The translations under genes were made by a program, and so were the position numbers. A model generated the notes under the pieces. It worked only from the letters and a program-made list of their open reading frames with translations. It did not search any database and was not told the origin of the DNA. A stretch of 64,000 nt of DNA, from positions 1 to 64,000 of the forward strand of contig CASFPH010000006.1 of assembly GCA_949296645.1 (NCBI GenBank), written 5' to 3'. This stretch comes from an uncultured Bacteroidales bacterium (GTDB lineage: Bacteria > Bacteroidota > Bacteroidia > Bacteroidales > UBA932). Shown here one piece after another: positions 48,142-57,387 of this stretch. Every line of letters begins with the position of its first letter. Within the stretch, counting starts at the first letter, position 1.

Positions 48142-48182
48142 TTGTGGAATAATTTGTAAAAAATTGTAATAATATGTAAAAA
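48142..48182 (+). promoter_or_regulatory. Candidate MraZ operator: direct repeats with 10-base period
   Basis: Motifs TTGTG (48142), TTGTA (48154), TTGTA (48164) and ATGTA (48174) lie in A-rich spacers; the last three are exactly 10 bases apart. MraZ proteins are known to bind short direct repeats with a 10-base period in front of their own operon. The repeats end just before the -7 box of mraZ, so binding would block transcription. Confidence 0.6.
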
Positions 48183-48188
48183 CTTATC

Positions 48189-48196
48189 TAATTTTG
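48189..48196 (+). promoter_or_regulatory. -7 promoter box (TAATTTTG) of mraZ and the dcw cluster
   Basis: TAATTTTG matches TAnnTTTG. TTG at 48164-48166 could serve as -33 box at 22 bases. ATG 48201 is only 4 bases downstream, so the predicted start of transcription is at or inside the start codon; the mRNA would be leaderless or nearly so. Confidence 0.6.
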
Positions 48197-48200
48197 CAGT

Positions 48201-48650
48201 ATGGTAAAATTCATAGGAGAACATTATGCAAAACTGGATGACAGGGGACGAATAGTTTTCCCTTCCCAGTTCAAGTCACTGGTATCGGACGAAAATACCG
48301 GGTGCGTTTTCGTCGTGAAAAAGAACCCGTTCTCCGAGTGTCTGGACATGTATCCTTACTCCGAATGGGAAAAGGAATCGGAAGCCGTAAGATCAAACCT
48401 CAACATGTTCAACAGGGAACATGCTATCTTCTGGAGGGAATACATGAGGGACCGCGCCCTGGTTGAGCCTGACGGTAAAATAGGCAGAATTTCCATACCG
48501 AAAAAACTTCTTGAAGCTATCGGAGTAGAAAAGGAAGTTGTCTTCTCAGGTAATGATTTCAAGATCGAGATCTGGGCAAGGGACAAATACGAGGAAGAGA
48601 AACTTGACAATCTGTCATTCAGCGAACTGGCACAGAAAATATTAGGCTGA
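48201..48650 (+). CDS. mraZ: Transcriptional regulator MraZ
   Basis: 149 residues, two AbrB-like SpoVT halves: 'YAKLDDRGRIVFPSQFK' (9-25) and 'EPDGKIGRISIPKKLLEAI' (about 91-109), each with the DxxGR signature. It forms ring oligomers that bind repeats in front of the dcw operon and represses it. First gene of the cluster; 1 base before rsmH. Confidence 0.95.
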   Translation: MVKFIGEHYAKLDDRGRIVFPSQFKSLVSDENTGCVFVVKKNPFSECLDMYPYSEWEKESEAVRSNLNMFNREHAIFWREYMRDRALVEPDGKIGRISIPKKLLEAIGVEKEVVFSGNDFKIEIWARDKYEEEKLDNLSFSELAQKILG

Positions 48651-48651
48651 T

Positions 48652-49584
48652 ATGGAACCTGTCCGCTATCATATTCCCGTGCTTTTGGAAGAAAGCGTTT
48701 CGGCTCTTTGCATAAAAGAGTCGGGAATCTACGTTGATGCCACAATGGGAGGTGCGGGACATACCAGGGAAATACTCAGAAGGCTCGGGAAGAAGGGACG
48801 TCTGATAGCATTCGACAGAGACAGCGATGCGGTTGTCAACGCTCCGGACGATCCGAGACTTACAGTGATACACAATAATTTCCGCTTCATAAGGAATTTC
48901 CTTTACGTTGCAGGCATAAAGGCGGACGGTATACTGGCGGATCTCGGTGTATCATCACACCAGTTCGATACTGGAGAACGAGGATTCTCATTCAGATTCA
49001 GCTCGGAACTTGACATGAGAATGAACAGAAAAAGCAGCCTTAAAGCGGCAGACATAATAAATAGTTATAGTTTTGAAGATCTGGCCAGAATCTTCAGGGA
49101 TTATGGAGAGATAGAAAAAGCGGGAAAGATAGCAGACATGATATGCAGGGAAAGGGAAAAATCTCCCATAATAAGTACAGATGATTTAAGTAAGGCAATT
49201 AATCCTGCCTTACCTAAATTTTCTGAACACAAATTCCTCGCCAGGCTATACCAGGCATTGAGAATTGAAGTAAACGGGGAAATGGATGCTCTGGCGGATT
49301 TTCTGGAAGGGGCATCCGCTTCACTGGCCGAAGGGGGACGTCTTTCAATAATCACATACCATTCCCTGGAAGACAGGATGGTAAAGAATTTCATCAAAAG
49401 CGGCAACATAGACGGGAAAAACATCACCGACATTTACGGAAACGTAAGGAACACCCTGAGATCCGTAAACAAGAAACCTATTCTTCCGGAAGAGCGAGAG
49501 ATATCTTCTAACACAAGGGCAAGAAGCGCAAAACTGAGAGTTGCCGAAAAAATACGGGAGGACAATCATGAAAGAAAAGGATAA
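48652..49584 (+). CDS. rsmH: 16S rRNA (cytosine1402-N4)-methyltransferase
   Basis: 310 residues. SAM-binding 'VDATMGGAGHTREIL' (about 28-42), 'ADLGVSSHQFDTGERGFSF' and 'IITYHSLEDRMVKNFI' are RsmH signatures. It methylates C1402 of 16S rRNA in the cytosol. Second gene of the dcw cluster; its 3' end overlaps the ftsL-like gene by 17 bases. Confidence 0.96.
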   Translation: MEPVRYHIPVLLEESVSALCIKESGIYVDATMGGAGHTREILRRLGKKGRLIAFDRDSDAVVNAPDDPRLTVIHNNFRFIRNFLYVAGIKADGILADLGVSSHQFDTGERGFSFRFSSELDMRMNRKSSLKAADIINSYSFEDLARIFRDYGEIEKAGKIADMICREREKSPIISTDDLSKAINPALPKFSEHKFLARLYQALRIEVNGEMDALADFLEGASASLAEGGRLSIITYHSLEDRMVKNFIKSGNIDGKNITDIYGNVRNTLRSVNKKPILPEEREISSNTRARSAKLRVAEKIREDNHERKG

Positions 49585-49912
49585 CGGTTCCCATACTGCA
49601 TCTTCCATTATCGGCGACATATTCGGCGGAAACATTCTGGAAAGGGAATTCATAACAAAAAACTGGAAATTCATACTTTATTGTTCATTTCTCGTGATAT
49701 TCTATATCTCATACAACTTCGCCTACAATGCCGAACTTATAGAGAACAGAAAAACCGAACAGGAGATCAAGAATCTCAATGCCGACTACAGCAGTAAATA
49801 TGCGAAACTGCTGTACAAGAGCAAAAGAAACGAAATCGAAATAATGCTTCAGAAAAAGGGCTCGGAAATAAAGGCTCCGAAAGATCCCGCGAAACGCATC
49901 AAACTTGAATAG
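49568..49912 (+). CDS. FtsL-like division protein
   Basis: 114 residues from ATG 49568. One membrane helix ('FILYCSFLVIFYISYNFAYN', about 38-57) and a short periplasmic coiled coil ('IENRKTEQEIKNLNADYSSKYAKLLYKSKRN'). Sequence identity to FtsL is low in all Bacteroidota, but the position between rsmH and ftsI and the topology identify it. It would join FtsQ and FtsI/FtsW in the divisome. It overlaps rsmH by 17 bases. Confidence 0.82.
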   Translation: MKEKDNGSHTASSIIGDIFGGNILEREFITKNWKFILYCSFLVIFYISYNFAYNAELIENRKTEQEIKNLNADYSSKYAKLLYKSKRNEIEIMLQKKGSEIKAPKDPAKRIKLE

Positions 49913-49915
49913 GAA

Positions 49916-52054
49916 ATGGCTGATGAAATCAGGAATATTGTAAAAAGAGTCCAGCTCGCATATACGGTGCTTTTCTGTATGGTGTTTTTCATCATAGGAT
50001 TCATCATATATGTACAATACGTGGACCCTCCTGAAAAAGAAAGCGGCATTTCCGTAAAATCCGAGAAAATCGAGGCAAGAAGGGGAAGTATTCTCTCCGA
50101 AGACGGCAGACCTCTGGCAATGTCCATACCATACTACCAGATAAGAATGGACTGCATGGCTCCCAACAAGGACACATTCGCCAACAACGTCGGTGCACTC
50201 GCCAGGGAACTTTCCGAACTTTTCGGGGACAAAAGTGTCCAGACATACAGGAATGAACTCCTGAAATACCGCAAGGAAGGAAAAAGATACCAGATACTCG
50301 GAAACAGGACAGTGGACTACTCTGAACTGGAAAGGATCAAGAGATTCCCCATTCTCAAATATGGCGCCAACCGAGGCGGGCTGATTGTGGAGGAAAAAAG
50401 CAAACGCAACAACCCTTACGGGAGACTTGCATACAGGACAATAGGTTATATAAATACACTGGGTGTCGGTGTCGGTATCGAAGAAAGCTACGATTACTAT
50501 CTCAAGGGTAAGGCCGGCAATCAGATGATACAGAAAATTGTCGGAGGCGAATGGATTCCGGTCAACATGCATGAAGTAACCGAACCGGAAGACGGAATGG
50601 ACGTAAGGACAACCATAGACATAGAAATCCAGGAAGCAGCCGAAGATGCCATCAGGAACCAGCTTTCCAGGTCTGATGTATTCGAAGGAGCCACCGCCAT
50701 GGTTATGGAAGTCAAAAGCGGGGCAATAAGGGCTATCGTCAACATGAAAAAAATGAAAAACGGCACGTTCGACGAATCGTTCAACTATGCCATAGGCCAA
50801 CCGAGCGAACCGGGTTCTACTTTCAAACTCGTAACGCTGATTTCCCTGCTTGAAGACGGACATGTCACTCTGGAATCTCCTATTGACGTAGGGAACGGAC
50901 GATGGCAGTACAGCACCCACACCTATGTCGATGTCGGAAGGGGACTCGGGCTTATCGATGTAAAGGAGGCTTTTGCAAAATCATCCAATGTAGCATTCAC
51001 GAAAATGGCTGTACAATATTACGGAAACAACGAAAAGGCCTTTGTAGACAGGATAATCAACATGAAAGTCACCGACAAGCTGAACCTCGATATAAAGGCC
51101 AACGGGATAACGAGGATGCTGTACCCCGGTGAAACAGGCTGGAACAAACTGACACTGCCGTCAATGGCAATAGGATACGCAATAGACATCACACCTCTCC
51201 ATACTCTTACATTCTACAACGCCGTTGCAAACGACGGAGTCATGATGAAGCCATACTTCATCCAAAGCCTTGAAAAGGACGGCAAAGTGGTGGAATACTT
51301 CGATCCTACCATAATCACGGGATCCATCTGCTCGAAATCCACTATAAAGGAAGCCAAAAGGGCACTAAGATACATGGTGGAAAGAGGCAACAAGGCATAC
51401 AACGACCCGCGTTATCAGATAGCCGGAAAAACCGGAACGGCGAGGATACTGCTTGAAAACGGAAGATATTCCGACAGCGAGGGATACAGAAGACATCAGG
51501 CTTCCTTTGCCGGTTTTTTTCCTGCGGACAATCCGAAATACAGCGCAATAGTAGTCATGTATACAGGAAAGACAAAGGCCAATTTCTACGGAGGAGCCTG
51601 GGCGATGCCGGCATTCAAGGAAATTGCGGACAGGATATATGCAACCCGTTTTGAATGGAAAGAACCAGTGGACGGCTCCAGAACGTCACCATCGGACAAT
51701 CCGGTCATATGCGGCGGCAATGTCAAGGCCGAACGCATGGCCCTGTCAATGTTAAGGATGTCCGACAAACCCGTACTGCCGGATGACGGCTGGGTAAAAT
51801 TCGTATCCGACTCGACATCCGTAAAATGCATAACCATTGAAACAGAAGACGGGCATGTACCGGATGTAAGCGGAATGGGGCTTAAAGACGCTTTGTTCCT
51901 GCTTGAAAACGAAGGATACAAGGTAAGATTCAGCGGATACGGGAAGGTGGTATCGCAGAATCCTGAAGCAGGATGCGAACTGAAAAGGAAAAGTACCGTT
52001 AATATCGTCCTTGAACCAGATATTGAAAAGAAAAACAGGAACGAAAAGAAATAA
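49916..52054 (+). CDS. ftsI: Division transpeptidase FtsI (PBP3) with PASTA domain
   Basis: 712 residues. N-terminal membrane helix (about 17-38), a dimerisation/pedestal part from 'RRGSILSEDGRPLAMS', then the transpeptidase: Ser301 in 'GSTFKL', SxN at Ser356-Asn358 in 'KSSNVAF', and KTG at Lys505 in 'GKTGTA'. One PASTA domain closes it ('PDVSGMGLKDALFLLENEGY'), which is absent in E. coli FtsI. It crosslinks septal peptidoglycan with FtsW. It starts 3 bases after the ftsL-like stop. Confidence 0.96.
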   Translation: MADEIRNIVKRVQLAYTVLFCMVFFIIGFIIYVQYVDPPEKESGISVKSEKIEARRGSILSEDGRPLAMSIPYYQIRMDCMAPNKDTFANNVGALARELSELFGDKSVQTYRNELLKYRKEGKRYQILGNRTVDYSELERIKRFPILKYGANRGGLIVEEKSKRNNPYGRLAYRTIGYINTLGVGVGIEESYDYYLKGKAGNQMIQKIVGGEWIPVNMHEVTEPEDGMDVRTTIDIEIQEAAEDAIRNQLSRSDVFEGATAMVMEVKSGAIRAIVNMKKMKNGTFDESFNYAIGQPSEPGSTFKLVTLISLLEDGHVTLESPIDVGNGRWQYSTHTYVDVGRGLGLIDVKEAFAKSSNVAFTKMAVQYYGNNEKAFVDRIINMKVTDKLNLDIKANGITRMLYPGETGWNKLTLPSMAIGYAIDITPLHTLTFYNAVANDGVMMKPYFIQSLEKDGKVVEYFDPTIITGSICSKSTIKEAKRALRYMVERGNKAYNDPRYQIAGKTGTARILLENGRYSDSEGYRRHQASFAGFFPADNPKYSAIVVMYTGKTKANFYGGAWAMPAFKEIADRIYATRFEWKEPVDGSRTSPSDNPVICGGNVKAERMALSMLRMSDKPVLPDDGWVKFVSDSTSVKCITIETEDGHVPDVSGMGLKDALFLLENEGYKVRFSGYGKVVSQNPEAGCELKRKSTVNIVLEPDIEKKNRNEKK

Positions 52055-52059
52055 ACGAA

Positions 52060-53529
52060 ATGAAACTTAAGGATATTCTGAGAAACACCGGTTGCCGTAT
52101 GGCTGACGACAGATCCGGAGAAATCGACATAAAGGGGATAACATCCGACTCAAGAAAAGTCGGAGAAGGCTACCTTTTCGTTGCCATAAACGGAACTTCC
52201 GAAAACGGAGAATCATATATAGGTGATGCTCTCCGCAAGGGCGCCTCAGCCATAATGACCGACATAAATTCGAATGCAGACTGCGGGAATGCGGCAAGGA
52301 TACTCTCGACTGATACCAGACGAAGCCTTTCCATTGCAGCATCGGAATTCTACGATAATCCGTCGCACAAACTTAAGCTTGTCGGAATAACAGGCACGAA
52401 CGGAAAAACTACAACGGTAACACTTCTGTACGAACTGTTCAGGAAGCTCGGATACAGATGCGGTCTTCTTTCAACTATCGAAAACAAGATTGAGGAAAAG
52501 GTATATCCCGCCACGCATACTACACCGGATCCTGTCGAACTGAACAGGATAATGGCGGAAATGTGCCTTGAGGGATGCGAATATTGCTTCATGGAGGTAA
52601 GTTCGCATGCACTTTCCCAGGAAAGGGTAACCGGCCTGAAATATGCCGGAGCCATATTCTCAAACCTGACACATGACCACCTCGATTATCACAAGACTTA
52701 CGCGGAATACATAAGATGCAAGAAACTGCTTTTCGACAATCTGGACAAGGATGCATTCGCGCTAACCAATGCGGACGACAAAAATGGAGACGTAATGGTA
52801 CAGAACTGCAGGGCGAAAGTATACAGGTATTCATGCAGGGAAGTTGCAGATTTCAGATGCAGGATAATGGAAACAGGACTGGACGGAATGCAACTGAAAC
52901 TGGACGGCAGGGAAGTATGGACAAGATTCATAGGCAGACACAATGCATATAACATACTGGCCGTATATGCGGCAGCCGTATTGCTTGGCGCCGACAGGGA
53001 GGAAATAATGGTAGGCATCAGCGGTCTGCATGCCGTATCGGGAAGATTGGAATATATCAGAGGAGAAAATGACATCATAGGGGTAGTCGACTATGCTCAT
53101 ACGCCGGATGCACTGGAGAATGTGCTTTCAACCCTCAGGGAAATAACGGAAGGAAAATACAGGCTCATTACCGTATTCGGCTGCGGAGGGGACAGGGACA
53201 GGACCAAAAGACCGGAAATGGGCAAAATCGCAGCAGAATATTCCGACAAGGTTTTCGTGACTTCGGACAATCCGAGAAGCGAAGACCCTGAAATGATAAT
53301 CAAGGACATAAGGGACGGTCTTGATTCCCGGATGAGAGCCAGATGCATGTTCATAACAGACCGCGCCGAAGCCATACGCACCGCCATACTCACTGCGGAA
53401 AAAGGCAGCGTAATACTTGTGGCAGGAAAGGGACATGAGAACTACCAGATAATAAAAGGCAACAGGATACATTTTGACGACAAGGAAATCATTGCCGAAA
53501 CTTTTAAGGAAACCGAACATAAAAACTGA
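52060..53529 (+). CDS. murE: UDP-MurNAc-tripeptide synthetase, meso-DAP type
   Basis: 489 residues. ATP-binding 'GITGTNGKTTTVTLLYEL' (about 109-126), 'MEVSSHALSQERV', and 'TSDNPRSEDPEMI', where DNPR is the signature of meso-diaminopimelate specificity. It adds the third residue of the cell-wall stem peptide in the cytosol. It is followed 6 bases later by mraY; murF, usual between these genes, is absent. Confidence 0.96.
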   Translation: MKLKDILRNTGCRMADDRSGEIDIKGITSDSRKVGEGYLFVAINGTSENGESYIGDALRKGASAIMTDINSNADCGNAARILSTDTRRSLSIAASEFYDNPSHKLKLVGITGTNGKTTTVTLLYELFRKLGYRCGLLSTIENKIEEKVYPATHTTPDPVELNRIMAEMCLEGCEYCFMEVSSHALSQERVTGLKYAGAIFSNLTHDHLDYHKTYAEYIRCKKLLFDNLDKDAFALTNADDKNGDVMVQNCRAKVYRYSCREVADFRCRIMETGLDGMQLKLDGREVWTRFIGRHNAYNILAVYAAAVLLGADREEIMVGISGLHAVSGRLEYIRGENDIIGVVDYAHTPDALENVLSTLREITEGKYRLITVFGCGGDRDRTKRPEMGKIAAEYSDKVFVTSDNPRSEDPEMIIKDIRDGLDSRMRARCMFITDRAEAIRTAILTAEKGSVILVAGKGHENYQIIKGNRIHFDDKEIIAETFKETEHKN

Positions 53530-53535
53530 CGCAAA

Positions 53536-54810
53536 ATGCTGTACCATCTTCTTGAATATATCGCATCGAATTATGACTTTCCTGGAGCGGGTCTGATAAA
53601 ATACATCTCGTTCAGATCCATGCTGGCCATAATATTCTCGCTGTTCATCGCGCTTATTATCGGAAAGAAAATCATCAGGAAACTGCAGAAAAGACAAATC
53701 GGGGAAGAAATACGCGATCTTGGCCTTGAAGGCCAGCTTGCAAAAAAAGGAACTCCCACAATGGGCGGCATCATAATTATTTTGTCGATTCTTGTTCCCT
53801 CAATACTATTCGGGGACCTGACAAACATATACGTACAGTTGCTTATCCTTTCTACCGTCTGGCTCGGGGCAGTAGGCTTCATGGATGACTATATCAAGGT
53901 TTTCAAACATGACAAGGAAGGTCTGAAGGGGAAATACAAGATATTCGGACAGGTAACCCTCGGCATAATAGTTGGAATCACGCTTATGGCAAGCGACAAG
54001 GCTGTGATAAGGATGCCTGAAAGCGAAAAGGAAGCGGTCGAGAAGATTGTCCATGTAGAAGAGAACAGTCTGGAAAAGATAAAGCTCGTCGACTGCAAAA
54101 GCACAAAGACCACGATACCTTTTGTAAAGGAAAACGAATTCGATTACGCATGGCTGTCACCGATGAAAGGAAGAGCCGGAGAAATCATGGGATGGATAAT
54201 ATATGTAATAGTCATAATATTCATAATTACGGCTGTATCGAACGGCACCAACCTGACTGACGGAATGGACGGGCTTGCCACAGGCACTTCAGCCATAATA
54301 GGCTCCGCGCTCGGCATTCTCGCTTACCTGTCTGGTAACATAATATACTCCGAATACCTGAACATAATGTATATTCCGGAAAGCGGAGAAATAGTCATAT
54401 TCCTTGCAGCGTTCATAGGCGCACTGATAGGATTCCTCTGGTACAATACATTTCCGGCCCAGGTTTTCATGGGCGATACGGGCAGCCTCGCATTGGGCGG
54501 CATAATAGCCGTGGCTGCAATCATAATAAGAAAGGAACTGCTGATACCGGTCCTGTGCGGAATATTTTTTGTAGAAAGCCTTTCGGTCATAATACAGCGT
54601 ATGTATTTCAAATACACGAAGAAAAAATACGGAGAAGGGAAAAGGGTATTCAAAATGACACCTCTGCACCACCATTTTCAGAAGGAAGGCATACCGGCAA
54701 TAATAACCGCCCCTAAAAATGCCATTCCGGAAGCGAAGATTGTGGTAAGATTCTGGATAATAACCATACTTCTGGCCGCACTTGCGATAATAACTCTAAA
54801 AATCAGATAA
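53536..54810 (+). CDS. mraY: Phospho-MurNAc-pentapeptide translocase
   Basis: 424 residues, a polytopic inner-membrane enzyme making lipid I. The family boxes are '[13 protein letters not shown]', 'GFMDDYIKV' (Asp pair), '[15 protein letters not shown]' and '[17 protein letters not shown]', and the tail '[14 protein letters not shown]'. It is about 60 residues longer than the E. coli enzyme because of an insertion near residues 155-215 ('[20 protein letters not shown]'), which is usual in Bacteroidota. Confidence 0.96.
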   Translation: MLYHLLEYIASNYDFPGAGLIKYISFRSMLAIIFSLFIALIIGKKIIRKLQKRQIGEEIRDLGLEGQLAKKGTPTMGGIIIILSILVPSILFGDLTNIYVQLLILSTVWLGAVGFMDDYIKVFKHDKEGLKGKYKIFGQVTLGIIVGITLMASDKAVIRMPESEKEAVEKIVHVEENSLEKIKLVDCKSTKTTIPFVKENEFDYAWLSPMKGRAGEIMGWIIYVIVIIFIITAVSNGTNLTDGMDGLATGTSAIIGSALGILAYLSGNIIYSEYLNIMYIPESGEIVIFLAAFIGALIGFLWYNTFPAQVFMGDTGSLALGGIIAVAAIIIRKELLIPVLCGIFFVESLSVIIQRMYFKYTKKKYGEGKRVFKMTPLHHHFQKEGIPAIITAPKNAIPEAKIVVRFWIITILLAALAIITLKIR

Positions 54811-54812
54811 CC

Positions 54813-56147
54813 ATGAAAAGAATAGTCATACTTGGAGGAGGCGAAAGCGGAGCCGGATCCGCTATCCTGGCAAAGATCAAAGGTTTTGACGTTTTTCTTT
54901 CGGACAAAGGGGAAATAAAACCTGAATATGCCGCAATACTTGACAAATACGGCATAGAGTACGAACAGGGCCAACATACGGAAGATCTCATACTCAATGC
55001 CGATGAGATAATAAAAAGCCCGGGCATACCGGAAAAGGCCATGATAGTTGCAAAGGCCATCATGAAAGGCATACCTGTAATATCCGAAATCGAATTCGCC
55101 GGAAGATATGACAATTCGAAAAAGATATGCATAACCGGAAGCAACGGCAAAACGACGACCACTTCACTGATCTTCTATATGCTGAGCAATGCAGGACTCA
55201 ACGTCGGACTCGGAGGAAACATTGGCAAAAGCTACGCCCTTCAGGTTGCAACCGAGCATCACGACATATATGTACTTGAACTGAGCAGTTTTCAGCTTGA
55301 CGGCATGTACTCCTTCAAGGCGGACGTAGCCATATTGCTTAACATAACCCCGGACCACCTCGACAGATATGAATACAAGTTGGAAAATTATGTAAAATCC
55401 AAATTCCGGATAATACAGAACATGACGGATGAAGACTCGTTCATCTTTTGTGCTGATGACAGGATAAGCAACGAACATCTTGAAAAGATCATGTTGAAAT
55501 GCAACCCGCTACCTTTCAGTCAGAACAGGAAGATTGCCCAGGGAGGATACACCGAATGCGAAAAGATGTTTATAAAGGTAAAGGAAAACGATTACGAGAT
55601 GTTCCTGAAAGAGTTGTCCCTTCAGGGAAGACACAACGTGTACAATTCCCTTGCTGCAGCCATAACCGGTAAAGTCTGCAATATAGACAACGAAATCATA
55701 CGAAAAAGTCTCATGAGTTTCAAGGGGGTGGAACACAGACTCGAAAGGGTCATGGAAGTAAACGGAGTAACCTACATCAACGATTCCAAGGCAACCAACG
55801 TGGACTCAAGCTGGTATGCACTTGAAAGCATGAAAACACCCGTAATATGGATTGCCGGAGGTACAGACAAGGGCAATGACTACCAGCCGCTCTTCGACCT
55901 CGTTGAAAAAAAGGTAAGGATACTGATATGCATGGGTGTGGACAACAAAAAACTACATGATTCATTCTCCGGAAAAGTAGATGCAATATATGATGCAACA
56001 AGTGCCGAAGATGCTGTAAAAATGGCAGCCTCTCTCGCTGAAAGCGGAGAAACGGTGTTGTTGTCGCCGGCATGTGCAAGTTTCGATCTGTTCAGGAACT
56101 ACGAGGACAGGGGAAGGAAATTCAAGGATGCGGTAAGAAATCTGTAA
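54813..56147 (+). CDS. murD: UDP-MurNAc-L-alanine--D-glutamate ligase
   Basis: 444 residues. N-terminal Rossmann part ('IVILGGGESGAGSAILAK'), ATP site 'CITGSNGKTTTTSLIFYML' near residue 110, 'LELSSFQLDGM', and the glutamate-ligase domain with 'NDSKATNVDSSWYAL' and 'SPACASFDLFRNYEDRG', both typical of MurD. Cytosolic second amino-acid addition. It lies 2 bases after mraY. Confidence 0.96.
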   Translation: MKRIVILGGGESGAGSAILAKIKGFDVFLSDKGEIKPEYAAILDKYGIEYEQGQHTEDLILNADEIIKSPGIPEKAMIVAKAIMKGIPVISEIEFAGRYDNSKKICITGSNGKTTTTSLIFYMLSNAGLNVGLGGNIGKSYALQVATEHHDIYVLELSSFQLDGMYSFKADVAILLNITPDHLDRYEYKLENYVKSKFRIIQNMTDEDSFIFCADDRISNEHLEKIMLKCNPLPFSQNRKIAQGGYTECEKMFIKVKENDYEMFLKELSLQGRHNVYNSLAAAITGKVCNIDNEIIRKSLMSFKGVEHRLERVMEVNGVTYINDSKATNVDSSWYALESMKTPVIWIAGGTDKGNDYQPLFDLVEKKVRILICMGVDNKKLHDSFSGKVDAIYDATSAEDAVKMAASLAESGETVLLSPACASFDLFRNYEDRGRKFKDAVRNL

Positions 56148-56163
56148 AAAGCATACTGGCAAA

Positions 56164-57387
56164 ATGGAAGAAAATACGATACGAAAAAGGCTGAACGGCG
56201 TAAAGGGAGACAAGGTGATATGGATAATAATCCTGTCTCTATGTATCATATCCCTGTTTGCCGTATATTCGTCAGGGGTCTCCCTGGCGAACAAGAACGA
56301 CACGTCCACAATCAGCATGCTGTTCAAGCAGTTTTCATTTGTCATTTTCGGACTTGCCGCACTTATGTTATGCTACATGGTGCCGCTTTCGTGGTACAGA
56401 AGACTGGCAAAGACAGGGCTTGCGGCAGCCATCTGCCTGCTTGTCCTTGTGGCGGTGGCCGGGCAGGAACTCAATGGAGCATCAAGATGGCTGGTAATTT
56501 TCGGAGTATCGTTCCAGCCGTCTGAATTTGCGAAAATAGCCCTCATTCTGTATCTTGCAAAAGCAATAGAAGAAATGGAGAACCCGACATTCAGGGAATA
56601 TTTCATAAAAATCATAATACCGATAGGAATAACGCTGACACTAATTCTGGTAGGGAGTGCATCAGTAGCCATAAGCCTGGGTATAATTTCGCTGCTGATA
56701 CTCATAATAGCCGGAATAAAATGGTCCTACATATTCAAAACCATGGGAATTGCAGTAGCGGCCCTTGTTCTGTTCTTCATTTTCAACACATTCGTACCCA
56801 TATTCCCGAGATTCAATACGGCAGTGAGCCGAATCGAAAACTATTTCAACAAGGAAGAGGTAGACATGTCCAAAATGTCCAAGGAAGAGATCCAGAAAGA
56901 AGCGGACAAACATCATCAGGCGAATATGGCGAGAATAGCAGTCGCCTCCGGAAAACTTTTCGGCAAAGGCCCAGGCAACAGTACTCAGAGATATATTCTG
57001 CCACACCCCTACTCTGATTTCATATACGCCATAATAGTGGAAGAATACGGACTTGCAGGAGGTATTCTGATTCTGTTCCTGTATACGTGGTTTTTCTTCC
57101 GGTGTATCCGCATAGCTCGAAGATGCAACAGAACATTTTCTGCAATGCTTGCCGTCGGCATGGGACTCCTTATCACGTTCCAGGCCATGCTCCATATTCT
57201 GGTAAATGTAGGGATACTGCCTGTCACGGGACACACACTTCCGCTCATAAGTCTTGGCGGAACATCATACATACTTCTAAGCAGTGCATTCGGGATAGTG
57301 CTTTCAGTAAGCAGAACTCTTGAAAAGCAGAAAAAGACTGAAACGCCGGCAGAAGAATATTTCAAAATGGAGGAACAGAAAATATGA
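56164..57387 (+). CDS. ftsW: Septal peptidoglycan glycosyltransferase FtsW
   Basis: 407 residues, SEDS family with about ten membrane helices. Conserved 'NGASRWLVIFGVSFQPSEFAKIALILY' (about 103-129) and 'PVTGHTLPLISLGGTS' near residue 355 mark FtsW/RodA; position in the dcw cluster marks it as FtsW. It polymerises lipid II at the septum with FtsI. Its stop overlaps the murG start by 4 bases. Confidence 0.95.
   Translation: MEENTIRKRLNGVKGDKVIWIIILSLCIISLFAVYSSGVSLANKNDTSTISMLFKQFSFVIFGLAALMLCYMVPLSWYRRLAKTGLAAAICLLVLVAVAGQELNGASRWLVIFGVSFQPSEFAKIALILYLAKAIEEMENPTFREYFIKIIIPIGITLTLILVGSASVAISLGIISLLILIIAGIKWSYIFKTMGIAVAALVLFFIFNTFVPIFPRFNTAVSRIENYFNKEEVDMSKMSKEEIQKEADKHHQANMARIAVASGKLFGKGPGNSTQRYILPHPYSDFIYAIIVEEYGLAGGILILFLYTWFFFRCIRIARRCNRTFSAMLAVGMGLLITFQAMLHILVNVGILPVTGHTLPLISLGGTSYILLSSAFGIVLSVSRTLEKQKKTETPAEEYFKMEEQKI

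Noticed and set aside
48120-48182. A/T repeats before mraZ as simple low-complexity DNA
   Set aside because: The TTGTA motif recurs at an exact 10-base step and stops at the promoter, so I kept it as an operator candidate.
49709-50920. 403-codon minus-strand open frame across ftsL-like and ftsI
   Set aside because: Phe/Tyr/His-rich shadow of the AG-rich genes on the plus strand, no domain.
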